10,635 nucleotides of DNA from JAKQIM01 sp029557965 (GTDB taxonomy: Bacteria; Chloroflexota; Anaerolineae; Anaerolineales; UBA4823), in contig DAOQUL010000105.1 in assembly GCA_035341015.1 (NCBI GenBank), positions 1 through 10,635 of the forward strand, read 5' to 3'. A program made the translations under genes and the position numbers. The stretch's first letter is position 1, and every line of letters starts with the position of its first letter. The notes under the pieces were generated by a model. That model was not told where the DNA came from, did not search any database, and saw only the letters and a list, made by a program, of their open reading frames with translations. This document shows positions 6,014 through 10,635 of this stretch, in pieces.

Positions 6014-7840
6014 TTACGCGGCAAACTGCCTCTGGTACAGGGCGCTGTAAGCGCCGCCGAGTGCCAGTAGTTCATCGTGCCGGCCCTGCTCTACAATCTG
6101 CCCATCCTGCACCACGCAGATCAAATCGGCAGAGCGGATGGTGCTCAGGCGGTGGGCAATGACAATTGCCGTGCGGCCAAACAACAGCCTGCGCAGCGCA
6201 TCTTGGATCAGGCTCTCCGTCAGGCTGTCTACATTGGCGGTGGCTTCATCTAAGATCAAGATGCGCGGATCAGTGAGGATGGCCCGGGCAATACAAAGCA
6301 GTTGGCGCTGGCCCACCGAAAGGTTAGCGGCCCCTTCTAAGACCCGCGTCTGGTAGCCATCCGGTTTAGAGACAATGAAATCATGCGCGTTTGCCAACCT
6401 GGCGGCGGCTTCCACCTCTTCATCCGAGGCCTGGGGGCAGCCAAAGCGGATATTTTCGGCCAGGCTGCCGGAAAACAAGAAAGAGTCCTGCGGCACAAGG
6501 GCGATCTGGCGGTGGAGAGATTGCTGGGTCACCGTGCGCACATCGATACCGTCAATGGCGACAGTCCCCTGGCTGACGTCGTAAAAGCGGGCGATCAGGT
6601 TGCTGATGGAAGTCTTGCCTGCCCCGGTAGGCCCCACCAGGGCCACGGTCTGCCCGGGTTGGATGTTCAGGTTGATATTGTGCAGCACTTCGGGCAGCTC
6701 GGGGCGGTAGCGGAACGAGACGTGGTCGAAAGTCACCTGGCCCACCACGGTGGGCAGATGCGCGGCCCCAGGCTGGTCTTGCACATCAGGGGGCGTATCC
6801 AGCAGTTTGAGCACCTGTTCGCCACCGGCCATGGCAGACTGCATGGTGGTGTACAGGCGGCTCAGCTCTTGGATGGGCTGGAAGAAGCGCGTGACATACG
6901 ATAAAAAGGCCACCAGCACGCCCAGCGTCACCTCGTCCCCAGCAACAGCCCGCCCGCCAAACCACAGCACAATGGCCGTTGAAAGCACGCCCAAGAACTC
7001 GATAGCAGGCAAAAAAATGAAGGACAGCGTCATGGCGTTGATGTTGGCGTCGCGGTTGGCTTCGTTGACCTGGGTGAAGCGTTCTTGGGTAGAGCCCTCT
7101 TGCCCAAAGGCCTGGATCACGCGCACCCCGGCGATATCTTCAGCCAGGTCGCCCACCACGCGCGCCACGCGTGTGCGCGTCTCGCGGAAGGCCACCCGGG
7201 CGCGGCGCGAGAACCAGACCGTCACCGCCAGCATCAGCGGCAGCACGATGAATGTCAGCAAAGCCAGGCGCGGACTCATCGAGAGCATGATGACCACAAT
7301 GCCAATCAAGATCACGGTATCGCCCATCAGGGTGATGACGCCCTGCGAGAGCAGCTCGTTGATGGTCGCCACATCGTTCATCACCCGTGAAACGGTCACG
7401 CCCACAATGTGGGTGTCGTGAAAGCCCAGCGAAAGACGCTGCAAGTGGTTGAACAGGGCACTGCGCAAGTTTGCCAGCACGCGTTGGCCCACCCACGAGA
7501 GCAGGTAATTCTGCCAGGCGGTAGCCAGGTACAGGCCAATGAAAGCCGCAGCCGTCAGGAGTGAGATCTGCGCCAACCCGGCGCGGTCGGCCTGGGCAAT
7601 GAACTGGTCTACCGCCACCTTGAGCAGGTAGGGCGTCAGCAGGGTCAGGCCCGAAACGACCAGCATCGCCAGGAAGGCCAGCACCATCTGGCGCGCATAC
7701 GGCTTGAGGTAAGCCAGCAAGCGCAGCACCACGCGTTTGTTGAAAGCCGCCCCGCGCTGGTCGCTGTCGCCACCAGAAAACTGTTCTATGATACCCCGAG
7801 GCCCCATGCCCGGGCTAGAAACACCAATCCCAAAACCCAT
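6014..7840 (-). CDS. ABC exporter half-transporter with catalytic Walker B
   Basis: A 608-residue half-transporter with an N-terminal six-helix membrane domain (about residues 35-335) and a C-terminal ATPase domain (about 370-608). It has a Gly-rich tail before the first helix. In the ATPase domain Walker A is GPTGAGKT with Lys409, the Q-loop lies in LVPQDSFLF, the signature is LSVGQ at 507-511 instead of LSGGQ, Walker B is ILILDEA with Asp531 and catalytic Glu532, and the switch His563 is in VIAHRLST. Together with the preceding gene it should form a heterodimeric drug or lipid exporter of the TM287/288, BmrCD or LmrCD type: this half brings the hydrolytic Glu, and its altered signature faces the partner's degenerate site. 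ATG 7840 has an SD (AAGGA) 6 nt upstream, located in the last codons of the partner gene. The substrate cannot be read from the sequence. Confidence 0.93.
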   Translation of the reverse strand: MGFGIGVSSPGMGPRGIIEQFSGGDSDQRGAAFNKRVVLRLLAYLKPYARQMVLAFLAMLVVSGLTLLTPYLLKVAVDQFIAQADRAGLAQISLLTAAAFIGLYLATAWQNYLLSWVGQRVLANLRSALFNHLQRLSLGFHDTHIVGVTVSRVMNDVATINELLSQGVITLMGDTVILIGIVVIMLSMSPRLALLTFIVLPLMLAVTVWFSRRARVAFRETRTRVARVVGDLAEDIAGVRVIQAFGQEGSTQERFTQVNEANRDANINAMTLSFIFLPAIEFLGVLSTAIVLWFGGRAVAGDEVTLGVLVAFLSYVTRFFQPIQELSRLYTTMQSAMAGGEQVLKLLDTPPDVQDQPGAAHLPTVVGQVTFDHVSFRYRPELPEVLHNINLNIQPGQTVALVGPTGAGKTSISNLIARFYDVSQGTVAIDGIDVRTVTQQSLHRQIALVPQDSFLFSGSLAENIRFGCPQASDEEVEAAARLANAHDFIVSKPDGYQTRVLEGAANLSVGQRQLLCIARAILTDPRILILDEATANVDSLTESLIQDALRRLLFGRTAIVIAHRLSTIRSADLICVVQDGQIVEQGRHDELLALGGAYSALYQRQFAA

Positions 7841-7843
7841 CCG

Positions 7844-9661
7844 CTATCCTTTTTTCAACTGCTGGTGATAAATGTTCTGGTACAAGGTTGAACTCTTTAA
7901 AAGCTCGGCGTGCTTACCGCTGGCAACGATGCGGCCCTTATCCAAAACCAGGATCAGGTCGGCGCGCTGAACGGTGCTCAGGCGGTGGGCAATGACGAAG
8001 GTTGTCCGCCCCTGCATCACCCGTTCCAACGCCGCCTGGATGAGGTGCTCGGTTTCGCTGTCTACGCTGGAGGTGGCGTCGTCGAGGATCAAGATGCGCG
8101 GGTCGGTCAGCAGGGCACGCGCAATCGCCAGGCGTTGTTTCTGCCCGCCAGAGAGCGTTACGCCGCGCTCGCCGACATGGGTATCATAGCCCTGGCTGGC
8201 CTGCATGATGAAGTCATGCGCCTGGGCTGCCCGGGCTGCAGCTTCGACATCTTCTTGGGTGGCATCTGGACGGCCAAAAGTGAGGTTCTCACGGATCGAG
8301 GCAGCAAAGAGGGTGGTCTCTTGCAAGACGATGCCAATCTGGCTGCGCAGCGAGGCCAGGGTCACATCACGGATGTCCACCCCATCCAGGGTAATGCGCC
8401 CGGCTGAGGGGTCGTAAAAACGCGGGATCAGGTTGACCACGGTGGTTTTGCCAGAGCCGGTAGGCCCCAGCAGAGCCACCACCTGGTCAGGCAGGGCTTC
8501 AAAACTGATATCTTTCAAGATCGAAGCATGCCGCCCGTAAGAAAAGGCCACGTTCTCAAAACACACATGGCCGCGGCAGGTGCGCCCCTCTTCAGCCAGC
8601 CTGGCATCCAGGTCTGGCGCGCCGGTTTTTTCGTAGACTTCGGGCACGGTATCCAGGATCTCAAAGATGCGCTCGGCCGAAGCCGCCGCCATCGAGATGG
8701 CGGGCAAGATCATGCCCAAGAAACGCACCGGCGAGATGAGCTGGCCCATGTAAGTGGTGAAGGCTACCAGCTCACCCAGGGTTAGCTGTCCGTTGATCAC
8801 CAGCGATCCGCCGTACCACAGGATGACCACACTGCTCAGGTTGGCGATCAGGTTCAAACGGGGCATATTGAAGGCTTGCAAGTGGGCGCCGGTGGCCGAG
8901 AGATCGAACCAGTAGCGGTTCTGGGCTTCAAAACGCTCCATCTCTGCCTCTTCTTGGGCAAAAGACTTTACCACCCGCGCCCCGCGCAGGTTCTGCTCGA
9001 CACGCGTGGTGAGGGTGGCAAGCTGTTTTTGGATCTGCACCGAGAGCGGGCGGAATACCCGCCCAAAGCTGACCGACTGCACCACCAGGAAGGGCATGGC
9101 AGCGATGGCCATCAACCCCAAGAGGGGGTTCATCCAGATCATCACCACCGCCGTGATCAGCATCAAGAAACTGCCTTCAATGATGCGGAACGTGGCCCGC
9201 CCGGTCAAAAAGCGGATGCGCTCTACATCCTGGATGGCGCGCGAGAGCAGGTCACCGGCTTCGGATTGGTCATGGAACGAGAAAGAGAGTTGGGTGATCT
9301 TGCGCTGTAATTCATTACGCAGGTCGTAAGCCACGTTCTGCGAGGCCACCTCAGTCCAACGGCCCTGGAAGTAAGTAAACAAGCCCTTGACCACCACCAA
9401 AATCAGCAAAGCCCCCACCGCCAACCCCAGCTTGCCGCTGACAGCCGACACATCGGCGCGGATGCCATTATCGATGGCCCAACCGATGAGCTGCGGGCTG
9501 AGCATGGCAATGAGGTCGATCAAGACCATCATCAGGTAAGCCCCAGCGGTCAGCTTCCAGTGCGGGCGCAGGTAACCGAAACAACGCCATAAGATGTGGG
9601 CTTGAGATGTCTTGGCGGGGAGAGAGGGGCTGGCAATACGCTGCATTCGGCTACCGATCAT
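7844..9661 (-). CDS. ABC exporter half-transporter with degenerate Walker B
   Basis: The first gene of the exporter pair, 605 residues from ATG 9661. It has a six-helix membrane domain (first helix about residues 36-60; the coupling-helix region SFHDQSEAGDLLSRAIQDVE, about 128-147, is typical) and a C-terminal ATPase domain from about residue 370. Walker A is GPTGSGKT (Lys405), the signature is canonical LSGGQ (503-507), Walker B is ILILDDA with Asp528 in place of the catalytic Glu, and the H-loop is His559. Canonical signature plus degenerate Walker B complements the partner gene, giving one consensus and one degenerate ATP site. The frame is open to an ATG at 9760, but the promoter at 9678-9706 lies inside that extension, so the start must be ATG 9661 or ATG 9646 (600 residues). 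Neither has a clear SD, unlike other genes here. Confidence 0.92.
   Translation of the reverse strand: MIGSRMQRIASPSLPAKTSQAHILWRCFGYLRPHWKLTAGAYLMMVLIDLIAMLSPQLIGWAIDNGIRADVSAVSGKLGLAVGALLILVVVKGLFTYFQGRWTEVASQNVAYDLRNELQRKITQLSFSFHDQSEAGDLLSRAIQDVERIRFLTGRATFRIIEGSFLMLITAVVMIWMNPLLGLMAIAAMPFLVVQSVSFGRVFRPLSVQIQKQLATLTTRVEQNLRGARVVKSFAQEEAEMERFEAQNRYWFDLSATGAHLQAFNMPRLNLIANLSSVVILWYGGSLVINGQLTLGELVAFTTYMGQLISPVRFLGMILPAISMAAASAERIFEILDTVPEVYEKTGAPDLDARLAEEGRTCRGHVCFENVAFSYGRHASILKDISFEALPDQVVALLGPTGSGKTTVVNLIPRFYDPSAGRITLDGVDIRDVTLASLRSQIGIVLQETTLFAASIRENLTFGRPDATQEDVEAAARAAQAHDFIMQASQGYDTHVGERGVTLSGGQKQRLAIARALLTDPRILILDDATSSVDSETEHLIQAALERVMQGRTTFVIAHRLSTVQRADLILVLDKGRIVASGKHAELLKSSTLYQNIYHQQLKKG
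7847..7851 (-). promoter_or_regulatory. Ribosome binding site inside the upstream ABC gene
   Basis: On the minus strand AAGGA (7851-7847) lies in the final Lys-Lys-Gly codons of the first half-transporter, 6 nt before the second gene's ATG at 7840. Only 3 nt separate stop and start, which suits equimolar, coupled synthesis of the two subunits. Confidence 0.65.
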
Positions 9662-9662
9662 A

Positions 9663-9678
9663 TTAGATAATTGTCTAA
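9663..9678. promoter_or_regulatory. MarR-like operator palindrome
   Basis: TTAGATAATTGTCTAA is a 16-bp inverted repeat, symmetric at 14 of 16 positions. It starts at the last base of the exporter's -10 box and spans the expected transcription start (about 9671-9672) to 2 nt short of ATG 9661. AT-rich palindromes with TTAG...CTAA ends in this position are typical of MarR-family repressor sites. No MarR gene lies in this window, so the regulator family is an inference. Confidence 0.6.
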
Positions 9679-9706
9679 CTATACTGCATCGAGGCAGATT
9701 TGTCAA
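9678..9706 (-). promoter_or_regulatory. Sigma-70 promoter of the ABC exporter operon
   Basis: On the minus strand the -35 is a perfect TTGACA (9706-9701). A 17-nt spacer is followed by TATAGT (9683-9678), a 5/6 match to the -10. This is the best promoter in the window. Its position rules out translation from the upstream ATG at 9760. Confidence 0.8.
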
Positions 9707-9708
9707 AT
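9698..9708. repeat. Small palindrome over the exporter -35
   Basis: ATTTGTCAAAT is a perfect inverted repeat with 5-bp arms around one base and contains the -35 hexamer. It may be a second regulator contact or simply a result of the TTGACA sequence in AT-rich DNA. Confidence 0.3.
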
Positions 9709-9752
9709 TTCGTAATATAATCCCCGGCCAACGAGGCGTTTCGGATATAATC
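9708..9752 (+). repeat. Imperfect direct repeat carrying two TATAAT boxes
   Basis: TTTCGTAATATAATC (9708-9722) and TTTCGGATATAATC (9739-9752) are nearly the same, offset by about 31 nt. Each contains a perfect TATAAT on the + strand (9716-9721 and 9746-9751). They may be two alternative -10 elements for the gene at 9759 or a tandem duplication of a promoter segment. Confidence 0.45.
9746..9751 (+). promoter_or_regulatory. -10 box giving a probably leaderless transcript
   Basis: A perfect TATAAT ends 7 nt before the A of ATG 9759, so transcription should start at or within a base of the start codon. There is no room for an SD. No -35 is recognisable 16-18 nt upstream. This geometry matches leaderless promoters known from Deinococcus and Actinobacteria. 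Confidence 0.5.
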
Positions 9753-9758
9753 ACAAGC

Positions 9759-10364
9759 ATGGCAATCCCTGAAATCTACTCCTACACCATCCACGGCCTG
9801 CCCTTGCAAACCGGTGATATCATCTGCACCCAAGATGGGGCCATTGACCCAGCCCACCCCGAGGCCATCCGTCCGGGCGCTTTTTGGCTGCGCGTGGGGC
9901 GGTTGGTGCCCGGCGAAGTGGATCATATCGCCATCTACCTTGGGCCAGGCGGGCGCTGCATCGAAGCCAGCCCGCGCGGGGTGATTTGCTTCACAGCAGA
10001 AGGCGGGGAATGGAACGCAATTAAAATGATGGCTGCCCGCAACCTGCTGTTAGACACGTTTTACGGGGTGGCCTACCCCTTAGAAGGGCGCGGCCTATCG
10101 CCAGAAGAAGAAAGACGCATCCGCGCTGAGGTCAGTGCCTACTGCCTGGCCCAGCTTGGCAAACCCTATAACTTCAACCTGCTCAACCCAGATAAAGAAA
10201 AAGCCTTCTACTGCAGCCAATTGGCTTACAAAGCCTACTTGCCCTACGGCATCCACATGAACAGCGAACCCGATATCCGGGTATTGCCCGGCACCCAGCG
10301 CATTGTTTATCCTCAAGAAGTCTGGGATGCTTGTCCCCACAAAAAAGTAGCAACACCATGCTGA
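9759..10364 (+). CDS. Permuted papain-like (YiiX/YaeF, C92-like) hydrolase
   Basis: A 201-residue protein with the features of the permuted NlpC/P60-papain group (YiiX/YaeF/YebB, peptidase C92 type), in which His comes before Cys. TGDIIC (about 18-23) is the opening strand, DHIAIYLG carries the putative catalytic His56, CIEASPRGV follows with Glu69, and FYCSQLAYKAY holds the putative nucleophile Cys152 at the start of a helix. Such proteins hydrolyse amide, ester or thioester bonds in peptides, lipids or cell-wall material; the substrate here is unknown. There is no signal peptide or membrane segment, so it should be cytoplasmic. The frame is open upstream to 9612, but that stretch crosses the divergent promoter region and the exporter start, and ATG 9759 lies 7 nt after a TATAAT. 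It is divergent from the ABC exporter. Confidence 0.78.
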   Translation: MAIPEIYSYTIHGLPLQTGDIICTQDGAIDPAHPEAIRPGAFWLRVGRLVPGEVDHIAIYLGPGGRCIEASPRGVICFTAEGGEWNAIKMMAARNLLLDTFYGVAYPLEGRGLSPEEERRIRAEVSAYCLAQLGKPYNFNLLNPDKEKAFYCSQLAYKAYLPYGIHMNSEPDIRVLPGTQRIVYPQEVWDACPHKKVATPC

Positions 10365-10374
10365 ATGGCTGGCG

Positions 10375-10395
10375 CCGCGCCCCACTGTGGCGCGG
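10375..10395 (+). terminator. GC hairpin after the papain-like gene
   Basis: CCGCGCC (10375-10381) and GGCGCGG (10389-10395) can pair as a perfect 7-bp stem around a 7-nt loop, 11 nt after the TGA at 10362-10364. The following bases are TGGGTCTC, not a U-run, so this is not a classical intrinsic terminator. It may stall polymerase, protect the 3' end, or be chance in GC-rich DNA. Confidence 0.3.
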
Positions 10396-10455
10396 TGGGT
10401 CTCAATCGCTTTATTCCTGGTGATGATGGGTTTCGGCATTAGTGCCATTCGTTGA
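10387..10455 (+). CDS. Doubtful small single-pass membrane peptide
   Basis: From GTG 10387 a 22-residue frame reads a hydrophobic segment (WVSIALFLVMMGFGISAIR) ending at TGA 10453-10455. The frame is open upstream only to a TAG at 10348 and lacks ATG or SD. A separate ATG at 10358, overlapping the papain-like gene's end, opens another frame (MLNGWRRAP) that stops at 10421-10423. Joining the two by one base shift near 10380 would give a plausible small membrane protein, so this may be a broken gene or a sequencing indel. It could also be non-coding. Confidence 0.2.
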   Translation: MARWVSIALFLVMMGFGISAIR

Positions 10456-10478
10456 CCGATAAGAAAGATGTGTGCCAG

Positions 10479-10635
10479 ATGCACCGATCGATGAAATTTT
10501 TATGCTGGGCTGTGATCATGTTTTCTTCTACACTGGCCTGCCAGGCGGTTGTCTTCGGCATGCCGCTGTCTGCCCCAACAGATGTTCCCTTGGCTGAGCC
10601 TGCGGTCATCGAGACCGCGGTTGATGCGGCAACCA
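10479..10635 (+). CDS. Putative lipoprotein, N-terminal part (runs off right edge)
   Basis: The first 52 codons of a forward gene. From ATG 10479 the protein has a basic start (MHRSMK), a hydrophobic stretch (FLCWAVIMFSSTLA) and a Cys at residue 21 in STLACQ, which could be a lipobox; its -3 position is Thr rather than the preferred Leu, so an ordinary signal peptide is also possible. The visible mature part (CQAVVFGMPLSAPTDVPLAE) is Pro/Ala/Val-rich, as in linkers of exported lipoproteins. ATG 10491 is an alternative start that keeps Lys-Phe before the hydrophobic core. Neither start has a good SD. The function is not visible. Confidence 0.5.
   Translation, partial: MHRSMKFLCWAVIMFSSTLACQAVVFGMPLSAPTDVPLAEPAVIETAVDAAT

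Noticed and set aside
5985..6016. Shared terminator between the convergent TSUP and ABC genes
   Set aside because: The 9-nt spacer holds only GATC-TGT-GATC, a 4-bp stem at best, and pyrimidine-rich coding sequence. I see no stable hairpin with a U-run.
6750..7421. Long open frame antisense to the ABC exporter
   Set aside because: Ser/Thr/Arg-rich shadow of a GC-rich gene; the minus strand carries complete ABC-transporter motifs over the same bases.

Overview
This is a GC-rich, densely packed bacterial window with short spacers, mostly strong Shine-Dalgarno (SD) sites and TATAAT-type -10 boxes. Protein style (a secreted protein with a 'DWSW...N...SPTHSGS' opening, a prenyltransferase/squalene-cyclase-like protein, a permuted papain-like hydrolase, a TSUP exporter) suggests Chloroflexota, perhaps Anaerolineae. 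That is an impression from protein likeness; no rRNA or other marker is present. A run of exactly 100 Ns (2300-2399) shows that this is a scaffolded draft assembly.

Layout. At 1-260 (minus) is the 5' end of a secreted protein that runs off the left edge. A divergent intergenic region (261-382) separates it from a forward array: type I L-asparaginase (ansA, 383-1456), a prenyltransferase/squalene-cyclase-like protein cut by the gap (1461-2299), a GNAT acetyltransferase whose start lies in the gap (2400-2870), a peptidase C26 (PuuD-like) class I amidotransferase-fold hydrolase (2928-3686), glutamate racemase (murI, 3683-4522), a RimJ/RimL-type GNAT (4540-5172) and a TauE/SafE exporter (5222-6004). 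Spacers and overlaps of -4 to 57 nt suggest one or two operons. Two pairs look translationally coupled: ansA with the cyclase-like gene, and the C26 hydrolase with murI.

A convergent junction of 9 nt leads to two minus-strand genes (9661 down to 6014). They encode the halves of a heterodimeric type IV ABC exporter. The first half carries the degenerate Walker B and a canonical LSGGQ; the second carries the catalytic Glu and a divergent LSVGQ. This is the asymmetric arrangement of TM287/288-type transporters. Upstream is the clearest regulatory site in the window: TTGACA-17-TATAGT, with a 16-bp MarR-style palindrome over the expected transcription start.

Divergent from the exporter is a permuted papain-like (YiiX/YaeF, C92-like) hydrolase (9759-10364), whose perfect TATAAT lies so close to the ATG that its message is probably leaderless. 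The right edge holds a hairpin, a doubtful small membrane peptide and the start of a putative lipoprotein (10479 onward).

Nitrogen and amino-acid functions cluster on the left (asparagine to aspartate, probable gamma-glutamyl hydrolysis, L-Glu to D-Glu for peptidoglycan) and export functions on the right. I see no tRNA, rRNA, CRISPR array, insertion sequence or phage gene, and no convincing undescribed system. The most interesting items are the exporter operator, an altered active-site neighbour in MurI, and the leaderless start.
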